A stretch of DNA of 64,000 nt from Corallococcus sp. EGB (GCF_019968905.1 NZ_CP079946.1:2480001-2544000), one strand, 5' to 3'. Shown: positions 1 to 9,156, numbered from the stretch's first letter. The notes: generated from the sequence alone by a model not told the origin. Numbers and translations are program-made.

Positions 1-64
1 AGGTGGCCGCCCCTTCTTAGGGAAACGGGTGCATTTCCGCGCCCTTTTTCAAGAGGAGTCCTAC

Positions 65-256
65 ATGTCGGCCAACGTCAACGTGAAGTTCAAGCTGCCT
101 GCCTCCATGCTGCGCGCGGTGAAGACGATGGAGAAGGCGGCTCAGGAGTGCGCCGCGCCGGAAGGGGCGGCGGAGGTGCCGTCGGAACTCACGGCGGAGC
201 AGCGCCGGGCCATCGAGCGCGCGGCGGCTGAAGTCTTCAAGAAGGCGCTCAGGTAG
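65..256 (+). CDS. Small phage protein of unknown function
   Basis: A 63-residue acidic/basic helical protein that I do not recognise. The ATG at 65 is chosen over an upstream in-frame ATG at 29 because AGAGGAG lies at 52-58, six bases before it. It opens the visible part of the rightward phage late region, about 150 bp before a small HTH protein and the terminase genes. Third positions are almost all G or C, matching its neighbours. The C-terminal half is predicted helical and rich in Ala, Glu and Arg. Confidence 0.6.
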   Translation: MSANVNVKFKLPASMLRAVKTMEKAAQECAAPEGAAEVPSELTAEQRRAIERAAAEVFKKALR

Positions 257-405
257 TAGTGCCTGTGCGTCAGAGGTAGAAGGGAAGCGGGCCGGCCGCG
301 CCAACGGCCGGGCCCGCGAAGTCCAGGAGCGCCAGGGAAAGCACCGCTGGGGACACCACCCATACCCGCCGCCGGGGACATTCCGCGCGGCCAGGGGAGG
401 ACTCC

Positions 406-627
406 ATGCCGTGCCTGACGAAGGAGCAGCGCGAGGCGAAGCGGACGCGCGCCCTCGCCATCCGAGAGAAGAATCCCAACCTGTCCGCCGCGGACATCGC
501 CGAGCGCCTGGGCCTGCACCGCAAGACGGTGGAGGGGTGGCTCACCGAAGCCGGCCTGGGCCAGACGCGCACCGAGGACGCCCGGGGGCAGCGGCCCGTG
601 CCCTCTGCCCCTGGCGAGGTGGGGTAG
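406..627 (+). CDS. Small helix-turn-helix DNA-binding phage protein
   Basis: A 73-residue protein with a clear HTH around residues 25-50 (pattern SAADIAERLGLHRKTVEGWL), the kind found in transposase, terminase-adjacent and Xre-like DNA-binding modules. GGGGAGG sits just before the ATG. It ends three bases before the small terminase gene, so the two are probably co-translated. By context it may help packaging-site recognition or regulate late genes; the sequence alone does not decide between these. Confidence 0.65.
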   Translation: MPCLTKEQREAKRTRALAIREKNPNLSAADIAERLGLHRKTVEGWLTEAGLGQTRTEDARGQRPVPSAPGEVG

Positions 628-630
628 GCC

Positions 631-1272
631 ATGGCGAAGAAGAGCGGCAGCCTCAACGACAGGCAGGCGGCCTTCGTGCGCGAGTACCTGGTGGACTTGA
701 ATGCCACCCGGGCCGCCATCCGCGCCGGGTACGCGGAGCGCAGCGCCGCGGCCATGGCCTCGGAGCTCCTGAGAAACCCGAAGGTTCAAGAGGCGGTGGA
801 GGCGGCCCAGAAGGCGAGGGCGGAGCGCGTCCAGCTGAAGGCGGACGACGTGCTGGTGGAGCTGGCGCGGCTGGCGACGTCGGACGTGGCCGACGCCTTC
901 GACGAGCACGGGGCGCTGCGCCCGCTGAAGGACATGCCGGTGGGCCTGCGCCGGGCCATCGCCAGCATCGAGGTGGAGCAGCTGAAGGTGGACGGGGCTG
1001 CCGTCGGCACCGTGGCGAAGGTGCGCATGTGGGACAAGCCGAAGTCGCTGGAGCTGCTGTCGAAACACCTGGGGCTGCTGAAGGAGAAGCTGGAGGTGAC
1101 GGGGAAGGACGGGGCGCCCGTCCAGGTAAACGCCCAACAAGACTTGTCGGGGTACACGGATGAAGAGCTGCAGGCCATCCACGCCATCCACGAGGCGGCC
1201 GCCCGGCGCCGAGACGCTGCCGAGCGCGGCGGCGGTGAAGGCGGAACTGGAGAGGCGCCAGAAGGCCCGTGA
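631..1272 (+). CDS. Phage terminase small subunit
   Basis: This 213-residue protein begins with the hallmark N-terminal segment of Terminase_2-type small subunits: a LNDRQAAFVREYLVDLNATR stretch followed by A-I-R-AGY and NPKV at residues 8-50. Small subunits bind the packaging site and recruit the large ATPase. The middle (about 65-140) is helical and probably oligomerises, and the C-terminal 40 residues are charged and low complexity. It sits directly before the large terminase, the standard order. Confidence 0.9.
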   Translation: MAKKSGSLNDRQAAFVREYLVDLNATRAAIRAGYAERSAAAMASELLRNPKVQEAVEAAQKARAERVQLKADDVLVELARLATSDVADAFDEHGALRPLKDMPVGLRRAIASIEVEQLKVDGAAVGTVAKVRMWDKPKSLELLSKHLGLLKEKLEVTGKDGAPVQVNAQQDLSGYTDEELQAIHAIHEAAARRRDAAERGGGEGGTGEAPEGP

Positions 1273-1282
1273 GAGGGAGCGC

Positions 1283-2935
1283 ATGGAGGCGGACTTCTCC
1301 GTCTTCGTGCGCGCCTCCTGGCCGGTGCTGGAGCCGACGGAGCCCCTCGTGTGGGGGTGGCCGCTGGCCGTGGTGTGCCAGCACGCCCAGGCGCTGGTGG
1401 AGGACTGGATGCGTGCGACGCTGGCCCGCATTGGCACGCTGCCGCCGCTGCCCACCGGGCCCCTTCCGACGGACGCGAAGGCGCGCGAGGAGGAAGAGAG
1501 GCGCCGGCACCACGTGGCCGGGCTGTGGCGGGAGGCCCGGCGCCTGGGCGTCCTCGAGGACGGGGGACGCGTGCGCGTGGTGCCCCAGCGCTTCCGGAAG
1601 CTGCTCGTCAACATCCCCCCGGGGTACGCGAAGTCGCGCATCCTCTCGGTGATGTTCCTCGCGTGGGTGTGGCTGCGCTGGCCCAGCTTCACCGCGCTGT
1701 GTCTCTCCAGCAACCCAGACGTGGCCCGCCGCGACGCGGAGAGGTGCCGCGAGCTGGTGAAGTCCTCCTGGTACCGGGACACCTTCGACGTCTGGTGGAG
1801 CTTCTCCGAGACGGAGGACGCGAAAGGGCACTACCGCACCAGCGCGGGCGGCTGGCGCCTCTCCAAGGGCTGGAAGGCGGTGGTGACGGGAGACCGCGCG
1901 GACGCGGAGATTCTGGACGACCCAAACGACGCGGAGGGCGTCTGGAGCGAGGCGGAGCGCGAGGGCGTCAACAACCGGTGGGACGACGCGCTGGAGTCCC
2001 GCGTGAATGACCCGGAGCGCTCCATCCGCTTGGGCGTCCAGCAGCGCGTGCACACCCAGGACTGGAGCCACCACGTCCTGAAGGAGGAGGGCGACTGGGA
2101 GCACCTGAAAATCAAGCAGGAGGCCGACGGGAAGAATGCCTGCGACTGCGCCACCTGTACCCGCGGGCACACGGCGCTGGGCTGGCGGGACGAGCGCGGC
2201 CCCGGCGTCCTCGCGCTGCCGGAGCGCTTCGGGCCCAGCTACGTCACCGCGCAGAAGCGCAAGTCCATGCGCTGGGCGGCGCAGCACCAGCAGGAGCCCA
2301 TGGTGGCCGAGGGCAACCTCTTCAAGGCCTCCTGGTGGCGCTTCTGGCGCTGGCCCTGGGAAGACGAGGTGCCGGAGCTGGCGTCGCGCACGATAGAGTT
2401 GAACCCGGATGAGCCCTTCGACCTGGAGGAACTCTCCTGGGACTGTGCCTTCAAGAAGACGGAGGGCAGCAGCAAGGTGGCCGGTGGCGCCTGGGCGAAG
2501 CGCGGGCCGCACAAGTACCTCATGGACCTGGTGTGGGAGCCGCTGTCCTTCACGGAGACGTGCGCGGCGCTGGAGGCCCAGGCCCTGCGCCGGCCGCGCG
2601 TGGGCGCGAAGGTGGTGGAGGACAAGGCCAACGGCCCTGCTGTCATCGACACCCTGGCGTCCAAGGTGCCCGGCCTGGTGCCCTTCCCGGTGTCCGAGTA
2701 CGGCAGCAAGGAGGCCCGCGCCGCCGCCACCGCGTGGCACGTGGAGGGCGGCAACGTCTTCCTGCCGCTACACGCCCCCTGGCGGGACAGGTACATCGCC
2801 GCCCACGGCTCCGCCCCAAAGGGCGAAGGCATGGACGCGGTGGATCAGCAGTCGCAAATCCTCCTACGCTGGCAGTCCGGCACCTCCGAGGCCCTCTATA
2901 GTGACTCGCTCGCGAGCCTCGTGGGGCTGGGGTGA
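1283..2935 (+). CDS. Phage terminase large subunit (ATPase/nuclease)
   Basis: The motor that packages DNA into proheads. The ATPase domain shows a Walker A-like NIPPGYAKS (about residues 110-118 from this start) and an ILDDP Walker B-like segment. The C-terminal half has the acidic patches expected of an RNase H-like nuclease (WDCAFKKTE, then VVEDKANGPAVID). ATG 1283 is chosen because AGAGGG precedes it by about five bases and it avoids overlapping the small subunit. In-frame starts at 1235 (GTG) and 1160 (ATG) are possible, and the residues before 1283 look coding, so the true start may be upstream. Confidence 0.92.
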   Translation: MEADFSVFVRASWPVLEPTEPLVWGWPLAVVCQHAQALVEDWMRATLARIGTLPPLPTGPLPTDAKAREEEERRRHHVAGLWREARRLGVLEDGGRVRVVPQRFRKLLVNIPPGYAKSRILSVMFLAWVWLRWPSFTALCLSSNPDVARRDAERCRELVKSSWYRDTFDVWWSFSETEDAKGHYRTSAGGWRLSKGWKAVVTGDRADAEILDDPNDAEGVWSEAEREGVNNRWDDALESRVNDPERSIRLGVQQRVHTQDWSHHVLKEEGDWEHLKIKQEADGKNACDCATCTRGHTALGWRDERGPGVLALPERFGPSYVTAQKRKSMRWAAQHQQEPMVAEGNLFKASWWRFWRWPWEDEVPELASRTIELNPDEPFDLEELSWDCAFKKTEGSSKVAGGAWAKRGPHKYLMDLVWEPLSFTETCAALEAQALRRPRVGAKVVEDKANGPAVIDTLASKVPGLVPFPVSEYGSKEARAAATAWHVEGGNVFLPLHAPWRDRYIAAHGSAPKGEGMDAVDQQSQILLRWQSGTSEALYSDSLASLVGLG

Positions 2936-3055
2936 GAATGTCCCAGCCACGGTTTGATCAAATCGACTGGGCGGGGCTTGAAAATGCCTTGCCGTTAGTG
3001 TTTGGATTTCGGTGCCTGTGATTGCTGGGCAACTCGTTGTGCTCGCTGGGGGGAT

Positions 3056-3586
3056 ATGAAAATTCAAATATTGGCGTTGCTCTCACTGCTTGCGTCTGGG
3101 TGTGCGAATCGCGGCTTCTACGCACATATGCCCCTGGCCAGTTCAGCGCTGATGCACTCATGCGCCCTGGCTGAGACGAATTATCAGATTCAGAAGGCAG
3201 GCGGAAAGATCGCCAGCCAGATGGATATCGAGCTGGAGGCCCAAGGAGAATCGGGACCTGATGGTGCCATCAAGATTCAAGATGTAGGGCCGGGTTTTTC
3301 CGCGAAGGCTTTTTCATCGAAGAAAATCATCTTCAAGGTTGAAGCCCTTCCCTCGCTAGATTCGTGTCTTGCATGGGGTTACACGCCGCAGCTCGGGCTC
3401 AATGGGTGTTTTCCGACGACTACCGAATCGACGCCATGTGTTGCGGCTCGCAAAGGCACGACGGCGGAGGAAGGCACACTCTGGGCCTTGCTTCATCCAG
3501 AGAAACCTCAAGACGGCAAGGCTGACTCGAAAGATGGTTCGGCCAATCCGGTAGCCAAGGATTCTCCGGGTACTGAGCAGCAGTAG
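3056..3586 (+). CDS. Predicted lipoprotein inserted between terminase and portal
   Basis: A 176-residue predicted lipoprotein: MKIQILALLSLLASGC is a type II signal with the lipobox Cys at residue 16. The ATG at 3056 is chosen for the signal peptide and for GGGG before it. The gene is visibly AT-richer than both neighbours and interrupts the packaging module, the pattern of a phage moron (an added cargo gene). A weak promoter, TTGAAA at 2978 and TTTGGA at 3001 with 17 bp between, precedes it. No known domain recognised; the tail is Lys/Asp/Ser rich. It could alter the surface of the lysogen. Confidence 0.7.
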   Translation: MKIQILALLSLLASGCANRGFYAHMPLASSALMHSCALAETNYQIQKAGGKIASQMDIELEAQGESGPDGAIKIQDVGPGFSAKAFSSKKIIFKVEALPSLDSCLAWGYTPQLGLNGCFPTTTESTPCVAARKGTTAEEGTLWALLHPEKPQDGKADSKDGSANPVAKDSPGTEQQ

Positions 3587-3634
3587 CGTCTGCCTCAGGT
3601 GACAAGACGGGAGGAGCGCCGGTAGCCGCGAGGC

Positions 3635-5068
3635 ATGGGTAAGCCTCGCCCCTCCTCCTCGCGAAGTAGCGCCGCCGTCGCCCGGGCGGACGCCATGCAG
3701 AACCTGGCCACGGGCCTGGGCGTCGCCGGGCAGGACTCGCGCACGGCCGTAGTGCCGGTGGTGCAGCGCCGGGCGCCGACGTACTGGGAGGCCATGTGGC
3801 GCGCGGACGCGTACTCCGCCCGCATCATCGAGAAGCCCGCCGAGGCGATGACGATGAGGCGCGGGGACGTGCGCCTGGGGGAGGATAAGGCCGCGGAGGA
3901 GCGCGTCGCGGCGGAGCTGGACGACCTGGACGTCTGGGCCCGGCTCGCCACCGCGCTGAAGTACGCGCGGGCCTACGGCGGCGGGGCTCTCCTCCTGGGT
4001 GTGGATGACGGGCTCGGGACGGACCTGCCGCTGGACTCCCGGGCGGTGCGACGCCTCACGCACCTGACGCCCATCACCCGGCAGGAGCTCACCCCCGTCC
4101 GCTGGTACCGCGACCCGCTGCGCCCGCGCTTCGGAGAGGTGGAGGTGTACGCGTGGCAGCCCGTGTCCCCGGGCGGGGGCGCGGCGCGGCTGCTGGTGCA
4201 CGAGTCGCGGCTGCTCGTCTTCACGGGCGTGACGACGAGTCCCCACCACCGGGTGGAGGAGCAGGGCTGGGGGGACAGCATCCTGGCCCGGTGCGTGGAC
4301 GCCCTCTGGGACGCGGCGGGCGGCTCGGGCACCCTGGCGGCCCTCCTGGCCAGCAACGGGGAGACGGTGCTGGGGCTGAAGGATTTGGCCAACCTCCTCT
4401 CCGGCGCGGACGGCAAGGCGAAGCTGCGCGCGCGGCTGGACGCCATCCGGATGGCACGCTCCGCCATCGGCTACACCGTGGTGGACAAGGACGACGCCCT
4501 CCAGCGCCAGGCCGCGCCCCTCTCCGGCGCGGGTGACGCCTTCGACCGCCTCCTGCGCGTGCTGGCCGCCGCCGCGGACATCCCCCTGTCCGTCCTCATG
4601 GGCGAGGCGCCGGCGGGCCTGTCCGCGACGGGGAGCGCGGACATGGACAACTGGCACGCCTACGTGGAGGCCCAGCAGGAGGCCGTCCTGCGCCCGCGCT
4701 TCAACCGGCTGCTGCGCGTCCTCTTTCGCAGCCAGCAGGGGCCCACGGGCGGCGTGGAGCCTCCGAAGTGGATGCTCGTCTTCCGGCCCCTGCGCCAGGA
4801 GACGCAGAAGGAGGTGGCGGAGCGCCGCAAGCTGGTGGCGGACACCGACGCCCTCTACATCAACTCCGGCGTGCTGACGCCCGAGGAGGTGGCCCTCAGT
4901 CGCTTCGGCGGGCCGGAGTGGAGTGCCGAGACGAAGCTGGAGACGAAGGACAGGGCCGCCCTGGCCGCCGCGCGCGGGGGGACGCCGGAGACAGGTGAGG
5001 GCGCGGAGGCGCCCGCACCGGAGCTGCCCGCCCTCCCGCCGCTGACGACGAGTGAGGTGCCGGCATGA
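3635..5068 (+). CDS. Phage portal protein (DUF1073 type)
   Basis: A 477-residue protein matching the DUF1073 portal family. The N-terminal region has a W-E-A-MWRADAYSARIIEKPAE motif, then LKYARAYGGGALLLG around residue 110, and a PLSVLMGEAPAGLSATG segment near residue 320. Portals form the dodecameric ring at the unique capsid vertex through which DNA enters and leaves. It follows the terminase (with one cargo gene between) and overlaps the MuF-like gene by 4 bp (ATGA), implying coupled translation. The C-terminal 40 residues are Pro/Glu/Ala rich. Confidence 0.9.
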   Translation: MGKPRPSSSRSSAAVARADAMQNLATGLGVAGQDSRTAVVPVVQRRAPTYWEAMWRADAYSARIIEKPAEAMTMRRGDVRLGEDKAAEERVAAELDDLDVWARLATALKYARAYGGGALLLGVDDGLGTDLPLDSRAVRRLTHLTPITRQELTPVRWYRDPLRPRFGEVEVYAWQPVSPGGGAARLLVHESRLLVFTGVTTSPHHRVEEQGWGDSILARCVDALWDAAGGSGTLAALLASNGETVLGLKDLANLLSGADGKAKLRARLDAIRMARSAIGYTVVDKDDALQRQAAPLSGAGDAFDRLLRVLAAAADIPLSVLMGEAPAGLSATGSADMDNWHAYVEAQQEAVLRPRFNRLLRVLFRSQQGPTGGVEPPKWMLVFRPLRQETQKEVAERRKLVADTDALYINSGVLTPEEVALSRFGGPEWSAETKLETKDRAALAAARGGTPETGEGAEAPAPELPALPPLTTSEVPA

Positions 5069-5940
5069 AGACGCTCGCCTCTCTCATGGCCGAGCGCCGC
5101 GCCGCCATGGCGGGCCGGGCCCCACCGCGTCGCGGCCCGCGACGTCTGCCCCGGCAGGCGGAGCCCGAGTCCCAGCGCCTTCTGTACCTGCGCCTCCTGC
5201 GTCCGCTGCTTCGCGACGCGCACTCCATTCTCAAGGCGGAACTGCGCCCCGTGCTGGAGGGCATGCGCGCGGAGGATGCCCAGCGCGCGGACGCGCCGTC
5301 CCCGGACGGCGGCTTCGGCCGCCCCGGGCCCACCGTGGAGGCGCGCGCGGCCGTGCGCCGGGCCGCGAAGCAGTGGCTGGCCGAGGTGCCGACGCCGAAG
5401 CTGCTGCGCCTCGCGGGCGTGGTGGCGGGGAAGGTGTCCGACTTCCAGCGCGCGCAGTTCCGCCGCGTCTTCAAGGAGGGTTTCAGCGTGGACGTCCTCT
5501 CCGCGGAGCCCAGTCTGCGCCCGCTAGTGGAGTCCTTCACGCGGGACAACGTCGCCCTCATCCAGTCCATGGCCTCCAGCTACTTCGAGGAGGTGGAGGC
5601 GCACCTGGTGCAGGCACTCACCACCGGCGCGCGCGCGGAGCAGCTCGCCGAGGTGCTGCAGCAGCGCTACTCCGTCAGCGAGTCGAAGGCCGCCCTCATC
5701 GCGAATGACCAGGTGGGCAAGCTGTACGGCAGCCTCAACAAGACGCGCCAGGAGGGACTGGGCATCACCCACTACGTCTGGCGCACCGCGCGCGACAACC
5801 GCGTGCGGCCGGAGCACGTCGCCCTCTCCGGCAAGCGCATTCCCTGGGACAAGCCCCCGCCGGAGGGGCACCCCGGGCAGGCCGTCAACTGCCGCTGCTA
5901 CGCGGACCCTGACGTCGAATCGGTGCTCGACACCCTCTGA
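5065..5940 (+). CDS. Phage Mu F-like minor head protein
   Basis: A 291-residue minor head protein. The C-terminal 100 residues carry the Phage_Mu_F/SPP1 gp7 signature: ALIANDQVGKLYGSLNKTR, then a WRTARDNRVRPEH segment and the terminal GQAVNCRCYADP motif. These proteins attach to the portal and a few copies enter or coat the capsid interior. The N-terminal 60 residues are basic and may contact DNA. It starts in a 4-bp overlap with the portal gene. Confidence 0.9.
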   Translation: MKTLASLMAERRAAMAGRAPPRRGPRRLPRQAEPESQRLLYLRLLRPLLRDAHSILKAELRPVLEGMRAEDAQRADAPSPDGGFGRPGPTVEARAAVRRAAKQWLAEVPTPKLLRLAGVVAGKVSDFQRAQFRRVFKEGFSVDVLSAEPSLRPLVESFTRDNVALIQSMASSYFEEVEAHLVQALTTGARAEQLAEVLQQRYSVSESKAALIANDQVGKLYGSLNKTRQEGLGITHYVWRTARDNRVRPEHVALSGKRIPWDKPPPEGHPGQAVNCRCYADPDVESVLDTL

Positions 5941-5950
5941 AGGACACCCC

Positions 5951-7156
5951 ATGGCCCCCGTCCGACGCTACGACTCCGGAGGCACGCTGGCGCCTCCGAC
6001 GCGACTCCCCAACGGCTGGCTGCGCGCGGAAGGGCTGCCCACGCGCGTCGGCATCTTCAACTACCGGTTGCCGGACGGCCGCATCCGCAAGGAGTTGCGC
6101 CTGCCGGAGGAAGTCTTCCACCCGGACTCCATGGCCAGCTTCCGCAGCGTCCCCATCACCAGCGAGCACCCGCCGGAGCACCTCACCGCGGCCAACACCC
6201 GGCTGTACCAGCGCGGGCACGTGGACGGCGAGGTGGTGCGCGACGGGGACTACGTGCGCGCCACGCTCCTCGTCACCGACGACGAGCTGATTCGGGACAT
6301 GGAGTCCGGCGTCCGCGCGGAGCTCTCCAACGGGTACGCGTGCGAGTTGGAGGAGACGCCCGGACTCTGGGAGGGCCAGCCCTACGACGCCATTCAGCGG
6401 AACATCCGCGGCAACCACCTGGCCGTGGTGACGGCCGGCCGCGCGGGCCCCGCGTGCGCGGTACGCATGGACGCATGCGACGCGGTGCAGGTGACGCCCG
6501 ACGTTGACATGGCGGGAGGTGCGGCGGTGCCGTCCGAGGCCGCAAGCAGTCCAACTTCCGAAGGAGTGGCAATGGAGACGGTGCCCGTCATCATCGGCGG
6601 CAAGGCGTATGCGGTGCCCAAGGACGTGGCCGAGGCGTTGACGGCGCAGGCCGCGCAGTACCAGCAGGCCATCGACGCGGCGAAGGAGGAGACGGAGACG
6701 GCGAAGGAGGAGTCCGCCACTCAGGTGGAGGAGTCGAAGAAGGCCACCGACACCGCCAACGCCAAGGTGGACTCCCTGACGCGCGAGCTGGAGGCCATGA
6801 AGAAGGCCCGGCAGGACGCGGAGGATCCGGTGAAGCTGCGCGAGCGCGTGCAGGCCCGCGTCTCCCTGGAGAAGCGCTCCAGCGCGGTGCTGGGCGCGGC
6901 CGTGAAGATGGACGCGCTGGACGACAAGGCGGTGAAGCTGGCCGTCCTCGGCAAGCTGGCGCCCGACGTGAAGCTGGACGGCAAGTCCGACGACTATGTC
7001 CAGGCCCTCTTCGACATGGAGGTGGCGCGCTTCGAGAAGGACAGGGGCAGCCTCCACGCGGACGCGGCGGTGGCCCCGCCCGGTGACGCCCCGTCGTCGC
7101 GCGCGGCCTACGAGAAGACGCTCACCTCCTCGTGGAAGCGCGACGCGCGCAGGTAG
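5951..7156 (+). CDS. DUF2213 head protein (protease-like) with C-terminal scaffold
   Basis: A 401-residue protein. Residues 1-190 match the DUF2213 phage family (LPDGRIRKELRLPEEVF, VPITSEHPPEHL, VDGEVVRDGDYV, ELSNGYACELEETPG), usually placed where the prohead protease/scaffold sits. Residues 240-290 form a Lys/Glu-rich coiled coil and the remainder is helical, as expected of a scaffold. ATG 5951 follows the MuF gene by 10 bp. An internal in-frame start at 6572 probably makes the scaffold portion separately. Confidence 0.85.
   Translation: MAPVRRYDSGGTLAPPTRLPNGWLRAEGLPTRVGIFNYRLPDGRIRKELRLPEEVFHPDSMASFRSVPITSEHPPEHLTAANTRLYQRGHVDGEVVRDGDYVRATLLVTDDELIRDMESGVRAELSNGYACELEETPGLWEGQPYDAIQRNIRGNHLAVVTAGRAGPACAVRMDACDAVQVTPDVDMAGGAAVPSEAASSPTSEGVAMETVPVIIGGKAYAVPKDVAEALTAQAAQYQQAIDAAKEETETAKEESATQVEESKKATDTANAKVDSLTRELEAMKKARQDAEDPVKLRERVQARVSLEKRSSAVLGAAVKMDALDDKAVKLAVLGKLAPDVKLDGKSDDYVQALFDMEVARFEKDRGSLHADAAVAPPGDAPSSRAAYEKTLTSSWKRDARR
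6572..7156 (+). CDS. Nested internal start: probable separate scaffold protein
   Basis: Within the DUF2213 gene, AAGGAG at 6561-6566 lies five bases before an in-frame ATG at 6572. Initiation there would give a 194-residue protein holding only the coiled-coil and helical C-terminal part. This is the arrangement known for lambda C/Nu3 and many head protease/scaffold pairs. The residues just upstream (Ala/Ser/Pro rich) look like a linker between the two parts. The ribosome site and frame are visible; use of the start is inferred. Confidence 0.6.
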   Translation: METVPVIIGGKAYAVPKDVAEALTAQAAQYQQAIDAAKEETETAKEESATQVEESKKATDTANAKVDSLTRELEAMKKARQDAEDPVKLRERVQARVSLEKRSSAVLGAAVKMDALDDKAVKLAVLGKLAPDVKLDGKSDDYVQALFDMEVARFEKDRGSLHADAAVAPPGDAPSSRAAYEKTLTSSWKRDARR

Positions 7157-7198
7157 CCGCGCCCCTCCACCACCCCTTTCCGCACCTTCGAGGCACGC

Positions 7199-7702
7199 AT
7201 GCAGACGACGATTCCGCAGTACCAGATGGAGCGCGGCTTCCCGGGCCAGCTCGCGGAGCACGACACGCCCCAGCGCATCGTCTCCCGCTTCAATGCCGAG
7301 TCCACGGCGGCCATTCCGTGGGGCGTCCTCGTGGCCGAGGACACCACCAGCGCCCAAGGCGTGAAGCTGCTGGCGGCGGCCACCGACAAGGTGGCGGGCG
7401 TCACCGTCTACTCGGCCCGTCACGGGTACGAGGCCTATTCCGGCACCGGCCTGAAGCCGAAGGAAATCCTCAACGTCCTGGCCCAGGGCGCGGTGCTGGT
7501 GCGCGTGGAGCAGGCGGTGGTGAAGGGCGACAGGGCCTTCGCGCGCTTCTCCGGCACCGGCCAGAAGGGCGCCTTCCGCAAGGACGCCGACACCACCAAC
7601 GCCGTCGAGTTGAAGGGCGCCATGTACCTCACCAGCGCCGCGGCGAATGGCATCGCCGTCCTCCTCCTCGACGCCAACACCATCCGCGCGGGCCAGGCGT
7701 AA
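7199..7702 (+). CDS. Capsid structural cement / decoration protein
   Basis: A 167-residue protein resembling the Gp24-like/DUF2190 head cement proteins that stabilise capsids: an N-terminal segment with PAIPWGVLV-like spacing (AAIPWGVLVAED), a GVTVYSARHGYEAYSGTGLKP core and a C-terminal GIAVLLLDANTIR strand. Its position between the scaffold and the major capsid gene fits. The ATG at 7199 follows a weak ribosome site. Confidence 0.75.
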   Translation: MQTTIPQYQMERGFPGQLAEHDTPQRIVSRFNAESTAAIPWGVLVAEDTTSAQGVKLLAAATDKVAGVTVYSARHGYEAYSGTGLKPKEILNVLAQGAVLVRVEQAVVKGDRAFARFSGTGQKGAFRKDADTTNAVELKGAMYLTSAAANGIAVLLLDANTIRAGQA

Positions 7703-7745
7703 CCGCGCCGGCCGCAACCACCTCTTCCCGGAGCCCCCCCCCCTC

Positions 7746-8699
7746 ATGGCCCCTCGCAACCCCTACCAGTCGGCCTTCCGCAACGACGCGGAGGCGCTCG
7801 CCTTCTTCCAGCAGCAGCAACTCCAGTACCTCGACCCGGCCGTCTACAACGTCGAGCACGCGGAGGTGGAGTACGCGAAGCACATCCCCGTGGACACCTC
7901 CATTCCCCGGGGCGCGGAGTCCATCGCTTACGACATGTACGACAGGCTGGGCGTGGCCCAGTGGCTGTCCGCGGATGCGGAGGACCTGCCCGTCGTCAAC
8001 GTGAGCGCCAAGCGCTTCTCCAGCCCCATCAAGGACTTCGGCACCGCCTACCAGTACACCGAGGCGGAGCTGGAGGCAGCGGCCTTCTCCGGCGTGCCGC
8101 TGGACGTGCCGCGCGCCGAGGCCGCGCGCATGGCGGTGGAGGAGTTCCACGAGCAGGTGTCCCTCTTCGGTGCGCCGGAGCTGGGCCTGCTGGGCTTCGC
8201 GCGGCTGCCCAACGCCAACGTCTACACCTGCGAGCCGGGCGCGGCTGCGGGCAACCCCACCGAGTGGACGGACAAGACGCCGGCCGAAATCCTCAAGGAC
8301 TTGAACAACGCGGCCAACCTCGGCCCCATCCTGACGAAGAACGTGGCGCCCATGCGGCCCAACCGCATGCTGCTGGACTTGGACCGCTTCACCCTCATCG
8401 CCACCACGAAGCTGTCCGAGGCGAGCGACACCACCGTCCTCGAATTCTTCACCTCGAAGCACCCGTGGGTGAAGACGGTGGAGCCCTGGCCCCGGCTGGC
8501 CGAGGCGGGCACCGGCGGCACGCGGCTGGGCATCGTCTACCGGGCCGACCCGCGGGCGCTGCGCTACCGCACCGGCATCCAGTTCGAGCAGGCCGCGCCC
8601 CAGGTGCGCGGCTTCAAAACGCGGGTTCCGTGCCGGGCGAACAGCGCGGGCGTGCAGTGCATGTACCCGCTGTCCGTCACCTACGTCACCGGCCACTGA
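7746..8699 (+). CDS. Major capsid protein (DUF2184 type)
   Basis: A 317-residue protein of the DUF2184 family, a HK97-fold major capsid group. Diagnostic features are the N-terminal LQYLDPAVYNVEHAEVEYA region, PVDTSIPRGAESIAYD at about residue 55, and the VTYVTGH ending. The start at 7746 gives the family's usual length; an upstream extension to 7647 is an artefact of the cement gene overlap. It is expected to be the most abundant virion protein. Confidence 0.88.
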   Translation: MAPRNPYQSAFRNDAEALAFFQQQQLQYLDPAVYNVEHAEVEYAKHIPVDTSIPRGAESIAYDMYDRLGVAQWLSADAEDLPVVNVSAKRFSSPIKDFGTAYQYTEAELEAAAFSGVPLDVPRAEAARMAVEEFHEQVSLFGAPELGLLGFARLPNANVYTCEPGAAAGNPTEWTDKTPAEILKDLNNAANLGPILTKNVAPMRPNRMLLDLDRFTLIATTKLSEASDTTVLEFFTSKHPWVKTVEPWPRLAEAGTGGTRLGIVYRADPRALRYRTGIQFEQAAPQVRGFKTRVPCRANSAGVQCMYPLSVTYVTGH

Positions 8700-8801
8700 C
8701 TTGGCGCGGGGCCGGGCCCTCTTGCTGCATCCCCCCTCCTCCTCGCTGCGGAGGGCCTGGCCTCGCGTCGTTTCCTCTCCACCCTCTGGGACACCTGCCG
8801 C

Positions 8802-9149
8802 ATGCACATCGAAAACAACGACGCCCGCGTCTACGCCTTCGGCCCCGTCATCCTCCGGCCCGGCGCCAACCCCAACGTGGACGACGCGGCCTGGAAGAAG
8901 GCCACGCAGACGAAGGAGGGTAAGTACACGCCGGCCGTCCAGGCGCTGCTGGACGCGCGCTCGCTGGAGGTGAAGTCCTCCGGCCCGGTGGACTTCGCGA
9001 AGCTGGCCACCGAGGACGCGGTGAAGCTGGTGGGCGACACGCTGGACAAGGCCACCCTGGAGGGCTGGCTGAAGGGGGAGAAGCGCGCCGAGGTGAAGGC
9101 GGCGCTGGAGAAGCAACTGGCCAGCCTGAAGGCGCCGAAGAAGGAGTAG
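8802..9149 (+). CDS. Phage head-tail region protein of unknown function
   Basis: A 115-residue protein with a beta-rich N-terminus (MHIENNDARVYAFGPVILRPG) and a Lys/Glu-rich helical C-terminus ending KAPKKE. The first 30 residues look like a tail- or head-attached beta strand set. The gene lies between the major capsid and DUF4054 connector genes, where small head-completion proteins are usual. I do not recognise the family. Confidence 0.65.
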   Translation: MHIENNDARVYAFGPVILRPGANPNVDDAAWKKATQTKEGKYTPAVQALLDARSLEVKSSGPVDFAKLATEDAVKLVGDTLDKATLEGWLKGEKRAEVKAALEKQLASLKAPKKE

Positions 9150-9156
9150 TCGCCCC

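Noticed and set aside
142-2740. Long minus-strand frames across the terminase genes
   Set aside because: They mirror the GC bias of the terminase genes on the other strand and encode low-complexity Arg/Gly/Pro/Ala sequence.
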